A stretch of 64,000 nucleotides of DNA from Thamnaconus septentrionalis (Eukaryota > Chordata > Actinopteri > Tetraodontiformes > Monacanthidae), in NCBI GenBank assembly GCA_009823395.1, contig CM020502.1, positions 3,725,001 to 3,789,000 of the forward strand, in the 5' to 3' direction. Numbering within the stretch: the stretch's first letter is position 1; every line of letters begins with the position of its first letter. The translations under genes were made by a program, and so were the position numbers. Below, in pieces: positions 39,125 through 50,479 of this stretch. The notes under the pieces are model-generated. The model was given only the letters and a program-made list of their open reading frames with translations. It did not search any database and was not told where the DNA came from.

Positions 39125-39600
39125 AAACATTCACTTCACTGTAAACAGGAAGCATAAATGTTTCTATACACATAGCTAGGGATGCACCGATACCACATTT
39201 CTTTACAGAATGAGAACGAGTACTTGCTTTTCAGTACTCACCAATACCGAGTACTTAGGCCGTTAGACACTATGGATTAAAAATAGAAAATTCACAGGTG
39301 TTCTGTTATCTGAACAATATTCCTTATCATGCTTTTTCTGAAACAGGTCACAAGTTTCATTGCAGCTAAACACAAATGTAAATGTAAATTTAACAAAATT
39401 GTCATGTACACACAAAACAACTGATATCAGTGTTGTGGTATCGGCACGTATTTTACAAGTATGAGTACAGTATTCAACCCCAGTATTGGTACCGATACCA
39501 GATACTGGTATCAGTATCAGTGCATCCCTACACATAACAATCAGTGTTGTGACATTCACTTCACTGTAAACAGGAAATATAAATGTTTCTATACACTCCA
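39125..39600 (+). repeat. Duplicated host segment interrupted by a hAT
   Basis: CATTCACTTCACTGTAAACA followed by GGAA..ATAAATGTTTCTATACAC occurs at 39129-39172 and again at 39553-39596. A second short motif, ATCAGTGTTGTG, recurs at 39426, 39541 and 39603. The hAT at 39177-39530 lies between the two long units. Confidence 0.75.
39169..39538. mobile_element. hAT MITE with 8-bp TSD
   Basis: The element is 39177-39530. It starts TAGGGATGCACCGATACC and ends GTATCAGTGCATCCCTA. Flanks CACATAGC (39169-39176) and CACATAAC (39531-39538) are an 8-bp duplication with one difference. The interior is rich in GGTACCGATACC-like palindromes. Confidence 0.88.
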
Positions 39601-40242
39601 CCATCAGTGTTGTGACATTTAATTCCAACGATGCCACGAGATGAATGTGCTAATGTATGATTCTGTTCTTCAGGCTGTGCTATTTTAAGAGTAACAATAT
39701 TTCTTGTGTGACTAATGGTTCTCTACACAACTGTGGCAGACTGGATTTTTTTCTAATCCCACGGGTATTTTCTCAAAGGCAGACTGTGTGAACGTGTGCA
39801 CGCATTTGTGCGGCGAAGGACGGGGGCGAGGGTTAATCTGGCCAGATAACTCAGTGGGCGGAGCCAGACAACCAATCCTGAGCAAAAATTGAATCACAGA
39901 CAAAAGCGAACTGGTAAACAGATGCTGTGAGACAGCCTTGTGTCAAACCAATGCGTCTCCGGCAAACTCATGCGCAACTTTGCTGTTTCTCCAAGTCGGC
40001 GATAAGTGCAGAAATATCAGAAAAAGAAGAAGAATGATGATAATGTAATACCAATGACTTTTTTCTCCCTGCTGGTTACATGAGGAGTTTTAAGTCACCC
40101 AGTTTCTTGGTTCCATGCAGTGACTTGCCAAAGTTTTCATACTATGTCATGTATGTGGTATTTTGACAAATAAGAAGTTTGACAAATAATGAGTAATGTC
40201 TGAACATTCAAAATCAATTTGATTTTCTAGTAATTTTATCAT

Positions 40243-40270
40243 CATTCTCTCTCTTTGTAGAGAGAGAATG
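40243..40270. repeat. Perfect hairpin, 11-bp arms
   Basis: CATTCTCTCTC and GAGAGAGAATG are exact inverted copies around a 6-base loop. It may be no more than a CT/GA microsatellite pair. Confidence 0.7.
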
Positions 40271-40884
40271 AGAGTTTTTTTTTCCCAATGGCAAGTATAT
40301 GTATGGTAACTTCTGTCACTCTGATTTAGCAGAAAACCCAAATCATTCAGTCACTAAAGAAAGCTTCTTATATCCTCTAGTGACACTCCAGGATTTAAGT
40401 GTTCAATTTCTAAGTATTTCTTTTGAGTGTCTTCTAAAATGTTCAAATCTTATATAAAGTAGTGCCCCCTTTTCAATACTCGTGCTGTGGTGCTTCTGTC
40501 CTTCTGTCTTAGCTAGCTTGACAGACGTCACTTGACGCTTGATTCCAAGTCGAGTAAAACCGAGCACGTTAGCCTTTCCTGCCACTGCGCCGCATTCACG
40601 TCAAACTCGTCTGCGACGACGGAGCACGCAGGGCTCTGTTTTGATTAGCTGAATTGGCAAATTCAGAATTTTGGCTTTGCTTTGACACTCGGCTGAATGA
40701 CGAGTGAGTCATGCGTGGCTTGACTCACGCTTAGCAACAAGCGGCAGGCTGAGTCAACCTTCTTTTCTTTTTTTTGCTCAGTAAGATTGAATGACGTGCT
40801 CTCAGTCAAGTTGCTCCAAATAAAAAAGATTAGAAACACTTGATGAAATGATCAAAATGCACACGTGTGTGTGCGTCAAAGGCA

Positions 40885-41015
40885 GTGTGCGAAATACAGG
40901 TGGGTTTAGCAAAATTTAAGGGGGGTCTCATATATATATTTTTTAATGAAATATTGTTAGGTTATTATAGGCCTCCTGCATTTTAAGGAAATTTAGATTG
41001 GTATCGAGGAACAAC
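40885..41015 (+). repeat. Dispersed repeat, copy 2 (unclassified)
   Basis: Matches 20908-21225 on the opposite strand, as a shorter, internally deleted copy that keeps the four shared blocks in order. Confidence 0.75.
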
Positions 41016-41264
41016 AAGGTGCCTACGAATATTGATGGTATTTCCCAAACTGTTCCAAGGTAATTATAGTCTTAGAAGTACGGTCCTGTAGGGTCTCCAC
41101 TGAGGATCAGCTGCATTCAGATTTGCCCATCTGAGACTCCAATCTGCTTCAAGGCCAATTGTTGGGAAATGTGATGTGCATGTTTCCGCTGCTCTCTCTC
41201 ACCCCCCCTCCCTCCTCTGTCTCTTGTCTTGTCTGGGTTCGCTCGGCCGGCTCGGGACCCGGAC

Positions 41265-41400
41265 CGTTGCCTGCCTGGTTGCCTGCCTGGTTGCCTGGCT
41301 GCCTGCCTGCCTGCCTGCCTGTGTGTGTTCATGTCCCGTTCCTGCCACCACCACCTCCACCACCACCACCACCTCCACCGCCGCCACTACTCCCACCGCC
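41265..41400 (+). repeat. (CCTG)n and (CCA)n tracts at the exon 4 acceptor
   Basis: GCCTGCCTGGTT units and CCTG repeats (41269-41322) are followed by CCACCACCACCTCCACCACC and similar units (41346-41391). The tracts end about 60 bases before the kcnc2 exon 4 acceptor. They make the long overlapping open frames in this region, which are artefacts. Confidence 0.85.
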
Positions 41401-41459
41401 TCTCTGTCACACGCCACCCCTCCGCCCACCACAAAAAAAAAAACCAAACCCTTCCGAAG

Positions 41460-41596
41460 GCTACGAGAAATCCCGGAGTTTGAGCAACATAGCGGGCGTG
41501 GCCGCTAACACCCTGAGGGTGTCTCCTGTGACCTCGCCCTACGGATCGCCCTGCCCCCTGCGCCGCTCCCGCTCCCCTATTCCCTCCATCCTGTGA
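41460..41596 (+). CDS. kcnc2: kcnc2 exon 4: terminal coding exon ending [10 protein letters not shown]
   Basis: Two bases complete the split glycine codon, then 44 codons run to a TGA at 41594-41596. The peptide starts [12 protein letters not shown] and ends [14 protein letters not shown], which is the distinctive tail of one KCNC2 splice form in mammals. It confirms the paralogue. The acceptor AG is 41458-41459. The preceding 120 bases are unusual: CCTG and CCA repeats, then an A-run of about 11 bases roughly 20 bases before the junction, so the pyrimidine tract is interrupted. KCNC2 is known to have alternative C-termini in mammals, so other terminal exons may exist in intron 3 or beyond. 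I could not recognise one. Confidence 0.94.
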
Positions 41597-42313
41597 GATG
41601 TCTGGCTTTGGGCCACCATTGTATCCAAATCCCCCTCCAAAAAACAATAAGAAGAATAGTAATAATAACACCCCACCCATGGCATTATGGAATTCTGTTC
41701 TCGATATTGTAACCAGTGGATAAATCCTTCACTTTGTAGCCAAGACTATTGTTGCAAGTCGCTTCTTAAATCCACACTCCAGTCCCTCCGTGTCACGTAT
41801 CTATGGTTTGATAGCCTCATATCGCAGGACACAGAAAAGACTGGCGGCTTCAGGAGTAGCGACCGTACTATTTCATAAAGGACCACGTGAAGAATCAGGG
41901 ATATTAGTTGTTGCTATATTGAGATACTGAAAAAAACAAAAACAAAATGTGCTTCCATCGACAATAGAGGACGAATGAGAGATGTCACCTCACGTTTATT
42001 GACCCCATCAGACTGTCGTGTTGTTGCCTTCGGTTTGTTGCCTTTGGTTTTCCTTTTTTTTTTTTTTTTTTTTAAAAGGGACAAAAATAGGGATGGCGAC
42101 ATTTGTCTTTCCTGACTGTGTTTGAAGTCCCATACAGCTTAATTAGCGCAGTCAGACACCGCTGCCAGGCCTGCTCATGTTCTTGTCTGAAAAGAATCAT
42201 CCAGCAGCTGGGGGAGGAGGGGGGAAAACAGAACTTAAAAGAAATTATGGAGAGGGATATGTTTATATTTACATTTAATGTAATAATATGAAGAGGTGTT
42301 ATTTTATTTAAAA

Positions 42314-42508
42314 CAGTGGTTCTCAACTGGTGGAGTCTCAGTCAGGACCCACATTTTTTTTTCTATCATGAATTTAAATGATTTATTCCACAAAAATAAA
42401 AAATGCTAGCCCACTTTCTATCGTGTCTGCAAATGAATCATTGAAATTCATTCAAATTCAAAATTAACGCCCAACAATTTTTTGTGACCCACCAGTTGAA
42501 AAACACTG
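42314..42508. mobile_element. hAT-type MITE inside the kcnc2 3'UTR
   Basis: The ends CAGTGGTTCTCAACTGGTGG and CCACCAGTTGAAAAACACTG are inverted with a few mismatches. The copy at 63101-63514 shares these ends and GAGTCTCAG plus TTCATTCCAC-like interior blocks. The 8-bp flanks match poorly, so the insertion is old. Confidence 0.75.
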
Positions 42509-44450
42509 ATGATTATGTCAGGGGGGGGTGCATTTTTAAAATTTTGTCCCATTTTACCACTGGTTTCACCATTAGAGGGCAAAGTTCTCTTTGCATGCAT
42601 CCTGCTCTTGATGGTTCATTTTATCTCCACTTTTTCTGTTTTCTGTGTAGTTTTTGTTTTTTACGGTAACACCACCAAAGTGCTGTTGTGTCTCTGGTTG
42701 TCGCAGATAACTTCAAAGAGGTTGTCTTTACCGGTTTTACGCAAGCAGAAGGCAGCGTTGTGTCCTAGTGTCTTGCGGACGGGCGCCGCCATGTCGGAAA
42801 GGTAAACCCTCTGAACCAACACGAGGAGCCGCATTCTCATTCTCGTCTGTCCTTGCGAACCCCTGGTTACTCAATCAGAACCCCCTCGCCCCCAGAAAAA
42901 AGATGAGCGCATAATTACCCAATTAGACTGAGATTTAAGTGTGATTAGTGGCAACAACGAGACGAGACGATCGCTGGGGAGAAAAAACAGCACTTTGCAT
43001 CATTTGCCACCCAAAGTGATTTGATTTGCACCCGAAGCGAGGAGGCGTGTGTTTTGCAACTTTTGCCCGTTCCACTGCGCATGCAACAGCTTCTGGAAAA
43101 AAAAAAAAAAAAAAATCGGGCTAAACACACTGAGCTGCAAACCCCCCCACTACTAACCCCCACCCACGTCAAGACCGCCTCTGTCATTGCATTTCATTTA
43201 AACAAAAAAAAACTGCTGTTTTTCTTTTTTTTTTTTAGCTTTGTCATTTTCTTCATTCACTGTTTTTTTTTTGTAATCGTGACCAACCATAAATTGCCTC
43301 TGTGCACCAGCAGGTGTGGGACAACAGCGATGCACTTCATCCATCCCTACTGTACGTCTACACCCGTAGCAGATGGTTGCTAAGCAACTGGCTCACAGCT
43401 CGACGCATCTTCAACATAGCTCTGCAAAAAAGAAAAAAAGTCAAACTATTTAAAAAAGAAGAGGTGTTGCGAACATCTCTCTTTGTACAGCAAATTATTG
43501 AACTCCCTCTCCCCCTCCGACTCCTTCCTCCCGACACGCCCAAACCGACTGCAAAATGCAGCAGAGCCTTTTGTAACTCCGGATATAAGCCGAAGAGCAC
43601 CATAGATTTGTACTATGTTCTTATTTTTTCGTGCACACGGCGAGACTAGCCCTGGCTAGTGTGCACATGGCTTGAGTTCCTCTGAGAGACAGACGATGCA
43701 TTTCTGATATTTAGAGATGTCTTTATATTTTATTTAGACAATTCATTTCCTATTTGAGAGACGCGGTGGGATGAGTGTGAGGACCGAGTGCAGTGGAGAG
43801 GAGCCACATTTGGAGCCACGCGGCCACCTCTGTTTCGGGACATTGTGGACAAGGACGAGAAGCTAGCGCTATCGACTTGACGGCCACTGGAGTGCGCAAT
43901 TGGGGGGTGTTGATGGGGTCATGATGTTGCTGAGAGTGGACGCCGCCGACGTCGAGGGGGAGCAACGCGCACCCGTTTCCTGTTTGTTCTTTTTTTTCCG
44001 TTTTGAAATGGAGGACCTGGAAAACACAAACAGCGGAGAACTACGCAAGCTGGAGACCTCCTGGGGACTCGTCTGTTCCAGACACTGCTCCTGTACATAG
44101 GACAGCAACGACAACAGCACGTCTGCGCCGAGCGGCTCCGTCCACTTGTGTCTTTGTTTGTTTGTTTTGTTCTTTGTTGTTGTTTTGTTTTGTTTTTGTT
44201 CAGCGGCTCAAGTTGGAGTGTGAAAAAAAAATACGAAAAAAATACGGAAAAAAAAATCAAGTGAAAAAGGTGGTCAGTTGCTCATTCGCACACACTCACT
44301 CCTCTCGCTGTGGTACCCCCCCACCCCCATCGCAATAAGTGTAATAAGGTGTATCAGTTCAGGCACTTTGTGTTCTAAAAATGGAGTGTATTCATATATG
44401 AAATTATACATACAGTATATACAGTGTAGGGAGACCAATGTGCTGAGTTG

Positions 44451-44456
44451 AATAAA
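44451..44456 (+). terminator. Candidate proximal kcnc2 polyadenylation signal
   Basis: A canonical AATAAA lies 2.85 kb after the stop codon, with TGTGACATGATGG and then a T/G-rich stretch downstream, as expected of a cleavage site. No transcript evidence is available. Confidence 0.5.
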
Positions 44457-44541
44457 TGTGACATGATGGTCATCTCTGCTTTTGTTTCCCCTCTGTAAGT
44501 TTCAGTAGGTTAAATCCTCTGCTGTGTTCTTTATGTGTATG

Positions 44542-44548
<7 letters not shown>

Positions 44549-44579
<31 letters not shown>
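44549..44579. repeat. (GA)n microsatellite
   Basis: About fourteen GA units following a short GT run, 100 bases past the proximal poly(A) signal. Confidence 0.85.
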
Positions 44580-44583
<4 letters not shown>

Positions 44584-45391
44584 CGACAAGTGTGTATGTG
44601 TGTGCGTCCTTAAACTCCAGGGTATGATGTGTAGTTTTGAAAGACCAGCTCAGCCGATACCAATGACTGGACTCGATGTTCTCACTCTACTACTACTACT
44701 ACTACCACCACCGGTTTACGTCTCAGCACAGAGTTATGATGCAGTCGCCATTGTAGAAGCCCAGCCCACCTCCACAACAACCACAGCACACACACACACA
44801 CGCAACGTGCACCTGTTGATTTCTTCACAAACCAAAAATTAGTTCAACAGACAACAAACCAACAAATGAAAAACACAGCACAGCTTGACTCATCCAACCC
44901 CGACCCCCCCACCCCCCACCTCCCCGCAACTCGTCGGGGGTCGGAGCAAAAGTGTAGCAGAAGTTTAGCCAGTTAGCCAGTTGGACTTCTAGAATGGCCG
45001 CGACTGCACAGTAGCAATCTCTCGCCCCGCAAAAAAAAAAAAATCCGATCTGATTTGCAATAAAGCACCCAAAAAAACGAGAATAGCGCCGGCCCACACT
45101 GTGATTCCAACAGCCCATCGGACCAAAATGGGAAAGAAAAAAAAAAAACACGTCAACAGCGCAAACTGTAGGAGCTGATGGAAAGTACCGGCAGGCGAGA
45201 CAACCTAATGGTGGCCACCGGCACGGTTGCTGGCAGGTTGTCACCCTGTCCTCCCCGACCCTCCCATCCCTGCCCTCGTGGTCTAGTACACATGCTGCTT
45301 TACTCCCCGACAAAAGGGGGGGTGTCGTTCTTTGTGTATTTTTAGAATGACATTTGTGACTTGAAGCAAAAGAGGAAAAAAAAAAATCCAA

Positions 45392-45397
45392 AATAAA
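45392..45397 (+). terminator. Candidate distal polyadenylation signal
   Basis: AATAAA is followed within 10-50 bases by GGTGTTTATTTTTTT and TTTTTGTGTCC, a strong GU/U-rich downstream element. This could end a longer kcnc2 3'UTR of about 3.8 kb, or be fortuitous. Confidence 0.35.
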
Positions 45398-46403
45398 AGG
45401 TGTTTATTTTTTTGAATCCAGAACATGTATTTTTGTGTCCTAACTGTTGAGTACATTTGCTCTTACCTGTGAAAGTGGCGCTTAGTCTGATTGCTGTGCT
45501 TCTCCATCGTGTCTTCGAGAAAACTGTCGGGCCTTTTCGATTCGAGTTTCATGTTTCGTATGTTTTATCTGTGAGGAAAAAAAAACGAAAAAACGACAAC
45601 TCTAGTTTGAAGTCTGTGTTTGTGCAGCCTTTTGTTGGCCTTCTAAAGTGCATGCTGAAGAAAATGTCAAATTGGGGAAAAAAAAAAGGAATAAGAAGAT
45701 GGCATACTGTATATCATGTTTAAAACAATGTGTATAGAGTAAAGGTAAATACTATGTGAAGGATTCACATAAACTATCTTTTGACTGATTCTTTGATTCT
45801 TCTTTGGCCTCACATGAACACCACAAAACATGCTATTAACAACATGCACAACCGCTGACTGAATGGTGAAGTCCACTTATGACCATGAATTTAGAAGAAA
45901 CTGTTACGTCAGTTGGAAGTGGACTTTTTTTTTTTTTTTTTCAATAATAGCCCCTTCTGTTCCTCCAACCCCCGGATGGCAGAGAAAACAAAGACAAATA
46001 TGATTCCAGTCAATGTATATGTCTTTAAAAAAAAACACACCGAGGTCATTTGGTCAGTGAGAATGAGACACAACATGTCCGGGTGAAATAATGTTGACTG
46101 CTTAGACAATGGATTTAAGTCAGTTGAAACGTGGGGTTTATTCTACGTACTTGCTACGTGTGCAGCGAGACAAACGGAACGTGGGGCGCGCAAGGAAAAG
46201 AAGGAGCGTCTTCCTCCAGTCGGGGCCGGAGATAATGGAGAGCCACCTCCTCCTGCGCAAGGCTGTTCATTCTGCAACTCACGTCCAGCAATCAGAACCA
46301 CGCGGCGCACCGGCCCTCCTCTGACACATCCCAACTATCTTTACTTCTGTCACCATGGAAACAGCCCAACGACGTGCCAAGGAGACGTAAACAGCCAGAG
46401 CTT

Positions 46404-46409
<6 letters not shown>

Positions 46410-46435
<26 letters not shown>
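46410..46435. repeat. (GT)n microsatellite
   Basis: Thirteen GT units. Confidence 0.85.
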
Positions 46436-46737
46436 TTGTCTTCTCCTCCTTAAACCTCCCGCCGTACACGTCCCTGCATGCCTGCCTGCCGGGGAGGAGT
46501 TGGGATACCAGCTGTTGGAGGCACCAGAATAACAGATTCATGACACATTTTGCACTTTTGCGAAACTTTTTCTCTTGCAAACGTCTCACGTCAGCAGGTG
46601 AGAGTACAGCAATTAGCACAAATATTTTAGGGTTAAACTGTCAGAATTGGCCTTCGTTGAGGCCACATCTGCTCCTGTAAAATGTAGTTTCCCGGAGAGC
46701 AAAAACTTCAAAAAAATAGCTGCGAACAATGCCAGGC

Positions 46738-46957
46738 TTTACCCTAAATAGGAAACGTGCTGTAAGACGACTTGGATTGTCCACACCAGGCTTCCTTAGA
46801 AAAATGGTGGTGCAAGATGGCAGCTAACTGGTAGGAAAACCAAATTACTTCATTGTACTGTGAGAATACACTTTGATTGATGTATTTATAGGCAGTATGT
46901 TAAGCTTTTACCAATATAAAAATAATAAATCAGGCCAATTTTTACACACTTACTTTA
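46738..46957 (-). mobile_element. MITE family A, left-half fragment
   Basis: On the minus strand it begins near AAGTGTGTAAAAATTGGCCT and runs through the AGCTTAACATACTGCC, GCTGCCATCTTGC and GCCTGGTGTGGACAATCC blocks of the family seen at 57612-58113. The right half is absent. Confidence 0.75.
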
Positions 46958-47962
46958 ATATCATACAATGGGTTCTGTCGTAATAATAGCATAAGCCTCA
47001 CACACACACACAAGCAAAGAGCATGAACAACTACTCTTAAAAAATAAAGCAGCAATTTCACCATCATCCTCTCGAAACATGTTTTTTTTTTATTCCACGC
47101 ACGCAGACACACACACACACATTTGTAAAAAATAATAATAATAATGAATCCATAAAGATATCATGCTAACACCGCGATGCCCTCTCTGGAGGGCCCCGAT
47201 AAAAGCACGGCTGACACAGATGATTATCTCGCTCTTGTGTATTCATGTGCTCGCTGCGGATGCCCCGAAACGGTCACACTGCGTCGTGGCATTTCAATCC
47301 CCGATAAGTGTCGCGTAATGATAGCGCCGCCGTTGACGGGGGGCAGCGGCAGTCAGGTGGTAAGAGGCGAGGGCTTCGCTTACGGGCTGTTCTGGGTGCG
47401 CACTCGAAAAAGACACGAGAATGCTCTGAATTACTCACGCTGACGCGGGGGCCTGTCCGCGGCGGCCGCGAGGGCAGCGCGTAACGGCACTGAGCGCCGG
47501 TAAATAACAGCTCGGGGAGACCACAGCAAAAAGAAAATCATCAACATCTACAGGTGGGAAGTAACAAAGTACAAATATTTCAGGTATCTGTACTTTACTT
47601 GAGAATGTATATTTCTGACGACTTTTTACTTTTACTACCTTTGTAACACACGTACCTGCTGCCTACTTTCTACTTCTTACTTTGGAAAACCATGTTTGTT
47701 TCTTTTGTGTTTAGAAGATGCTAATTCTATTCAAATTACTTATTATTTATTAAGTTGTTGTTGCTTGAAGTGGAGCAATTTGAACTATGCTGTTGCGTAG
47801 TTCAATATAAAAGTGAATTATTTTGCAGTACCTCGGCTTTGGGGTCACTGTTCAAGTATGTTTTTTAGTGAAGAGAAAATTAAACATATAGAAAGTGACG
47901 TTGGTTATTGTTATTAAAAGTGTCAACATCCCATAATGGCTCACTGGTCATCACTATTACTT

Positions 47963-48363
47963 ATTACCTACGGTGGCCTGGAAGTGCAAAACACAACCGC
48001 AAAAGAGAAAACAACTGCAAATCAGAACACACAACACATCAACCAAAACGGAAGTGATACCTTTTCCCCGGAAACTAAACACGCTCTCCCGTCTACGCTG
48101 CCGGAAATCAAAATACGAAGAAGGAGAAAACGACAAACATGAGCGCCGAAAGTGACAGGGAACTCTCAATTATCCAGCAATATTTTGATGCAGGACACAA
48201 ATATGACGTGATAGTCAACATGCTTCCGGCGTAGACGGGAGAGCGTGTTTAGTTTCCGGGGAAAAGGGATCACTTCCGTTTTGGTTGATGTGTTGTGTTT
48301 TCCGATTTGCGGTTGTTTTCTCTTTTGCGGTTGTGTTTTGCACTTCAAGGCCACCGTAGATTA
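47963..48363. mobile_element. Nested long-inverted-repeat MITE with ATTAC TSD
   Basis: The element is 47968-48358 (391 bp), flanked by ATTAC at 47963-47967 and 48359-48363. The arms are about 140 bases each, begin CTACGGTGGCC and differ at only a few positions, leaving a spacer of about 110 bases. The empty site is visible in the sister Tol2-like copy near 59071-59083. The 5-bp duplication is compatible with some hAT lineages, but I do not assign a superfamily. Confidence 0.9.
48139..48234 (+). pseudogene. 31-codon ORF tip in the nested MITE
   Basis: An ATG preceded by GACAAAC opens a frame of 31 residues, ending TAG inside the right inverted arm. It reads MSAESDRELSIIQQYF and then DAGHKYDVIVNMLPA. 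The acidic start and the Q-Y-F-x-A-G-x-x-Y-x-x-I-V pattern look like the first helices of a helix-turn-helix region found at the N-terminus of some fish integrase-like transposon proteins. It is probably the leading tip of the parent element's transposase gene. Assignment is from memory and tentative. Confidence 0.4.
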
Positions 48364-48575
48364 CAGTTTATTTATGCTGCAGTTGAAAAAAAATATATGG
48401 TATTGACAGTAGCAAAGCTGTTGATGATCCAGATGCCCATGCAAGACCTCTGGTCACTTCAGTCCAGATTATTCTGTCACAATTTTTTGATTTACGCAAA
48501 ATGGAAAATATATATATATATTTTGACCTAACTAAAGGAGTTGAATCAGTACTTTTACTTTTACCAGAATATATG

Positions 48576-48582
<7 letters not shown>

Positions 48583-48607
<25 letters not shown>
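48583..48607. repeat. (AT)n microsatellite
   Basis: About twelve AT units within the right part of the Tol2-like element. Confidence 0.85.
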
Positions 48608-48618
<11 letters not shown>

Positions 48619-50479
48619 TTTTATCTTTTAAATAAGTATGCATACTTTTACTTAGGAACAGAATGTGAATACTTTTGCCACCTCTGTCAACATCATCATC
48701 AGCAACAACAACAACCAACCATCTACAACTCCTGCAAGAGGTGAGTCCTGCAGCACAGGAAGCTGGAGATCTGGCCGACTTGTCCACCACCTCTCTGCCG
48801 TAAGTATGTGGGATACTGCTGCAACTCCTCCGTAGTTTGGACTTTAAATCTTTATTTAGCTGCAGGAGGAGGGTTGGAGGCAGACGCCGCCATGCAAATG
48901 TTCCCTTCGGCTACATTAAAGACGTTTCATAATCCTTGTTTACTGCATCTGGAGAGGAGAGATTTCGGGGAGACTGGTCCCCCAACGACTCGCAGAGAGT
49001 GAATCTGGGGAGCTCAAACTATTAGCCCAGGATAGGAGCTGATCTCCTGAGCAGGAAGGGAAATTTGCACACATACAAAGTAAGAGGATGTCAACGCTTG
49101 GGAACACAACAGGCACAGGGCTATGGTGTGGCAAGTCTGCTAAGCTCACACAGACTCGTTTGTCTATCTACGCCACTGCTTCAGGTTTCTTTGAAATGCA
49201 CCTCATGCTTAAGATTTGCACATTTCTCTATACATCTTACTGTTCTGTGGATTTGTTTTCCAAACTCCACAAAACAAAGACTAGCACAAAGGCCTGGACA
49301 CTCTTCAACCTTTTCTGACATGGCTGTAAAATCAAATTAAGAGGAAGAAGGCCAGTATTGTGCAGAATCAATGATCGAAACATCATAAACACGTAAAACA
49401 TAAAAGAATTCCTGAAGGTTGATTGTACAAGACCTCTGTTCATCGTCCATGTCCCACAGTGCAAAGTCAGCCAAGGTCAGTCAGCACAGCAAAAAACCAA
49501 GAAAACCTGCTAGAGAAGCTGTCATCATTATTCTTTGGTTATCTTTTAACATATTCAGAAAAGCATTTATCTAATGTAATTTCAACCTTTTGTATAGGTA
49601 ATGAATAAATGGCAATAAAAACTAGAAAAATATAGTGGGGGAGGGGGTGGGGAGGATGTCCCATTATAAGTCTCAGATTACAGAGAAAACATTTTGTCCT
49701 CTATAGCATATCAATATAGTATAAAAGAGAATGCAGTGAGAAATATTACATTTCCTATCACTAGAACTGCCTAAACCCACTAATGTGTTTCAAAAATTGC
49801 CACATTTCTATAAATGCTCAAATCTGAAGATGATCTGCAATTCTACTTGAGGCAAAGATTTAATAAAGGGCCATCTACAGCAGCCGGCGACGTCAATGTC
49901 CAAGTTGTGCAAGATTTCTGCCAATAAAAATGGGCCATTTATGACATTAAGCAGTCCTTAAGCGTGCTGAATAGGTAAAATGGCTTCCATGTCGAGCCAT
50001 AAACTCCTAATGACGAGCAGCGACGAGAGCAGGACTGTTCAATATTTCACACCAGACGTTCCGACTTGATCAGCCGAAAGCCTCTTATCCGACACAGCTG
50101 CCTCCGTGTCATTACACAGACAGAGATCATAGGCTGGCTGCACCCCGGCAGCGTGTTAATGAGCCCGCGGAACCAAGGTAAGCCCGTGCACACCGTTGCA
50201 TCAGGGAGTTGCGCCCGTATGAGTCTAAATTTAGCCCAACAGATTTGTGATCTTACTGGCTTTAACGAGACTTCGCCACCCAGCCTCCCTCATTCTCACC
50301 CTCGCACTGTCGTGATGGAACTTCTTCATGGCAACCTGCAAACCCCCCCCCGGTCTTCTGACGAATGTGGGCCACTGTAGAGGGGTGACCCACAAAGATC
50401 ACCGCAGACAGACTGACAGTAGGACAAGTGCCTGTCGGAACCTTTCCCACTATTTTCAGAGAGCAGAAACACAAAACAC

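Larger units (their letters stand above)
36157..41459 (+). other. kcnc2: kcnc2 intron 3 (5303 bp, phase 1)
   Basis: Bounded by CAG|GTAACG and CCGAAG|GC. It holds a hAT MITE (38402-38791), a second hAT inside a duplicated host segment (39125-39600), a dispersed repeat (40885-41015) and the simple repeats just before exon 4. Nothing was recognised in 36180-38390 or 39620-40880 apart from a short perfect hairpin at 40243-40270. Confidence 0.88.
41597..44475 (+). other. kcnc2: Probable kcnc2 3' untranslated region
   Basis: It follows the stop codon directly. The best proximal cleavage signal is AATAAA at 44451-44456, followed by TG- and T-rich sequence. The region contains a hAT-type MITE (42314-42508), several homopolymer runs (T-run about 42054-42074, A-run about 43097-43115) and a GA microsatellite just beyond its presumed end. 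The extent is inferred from the poly(A) signal only. Confidence 0.55.
47541..48694 (+). mobile_element. Tol2-like hAT MITE with perfect 8-bp TSD
   Basis: TCAACATC flanks both sides (47541-47548 and 48687-48694). The left end is TACAGGTGGGAAGTAACAAA, and the right end reads in from GTGAATACTTTTGCCACCTC. The CAGAGGTG-type ends and AAGTACTTTTAC-rich termini are typical of the Tol2 group of hAT. The interior holds no transposase. A second element is nested at 47968-48358. The relative at 58878-59436 lacks that insertion and shows the empty site. Confidence 0.9.

Noticed and set aside
41159..41508. Overlapping open frames rich in P, H, T or V
   Set aside because: They are products of CCTG and CCA repeats before kcnc2 exon 4. 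Only the last part of one frame (from 41460) is real exon.
44825..45391. 188-codon minus-strand frame
   Set aside because: Its residues come largely from A/T and C/G homopolymers (runs of F and G). It overlaps the presumed kcnc2 3' flank.
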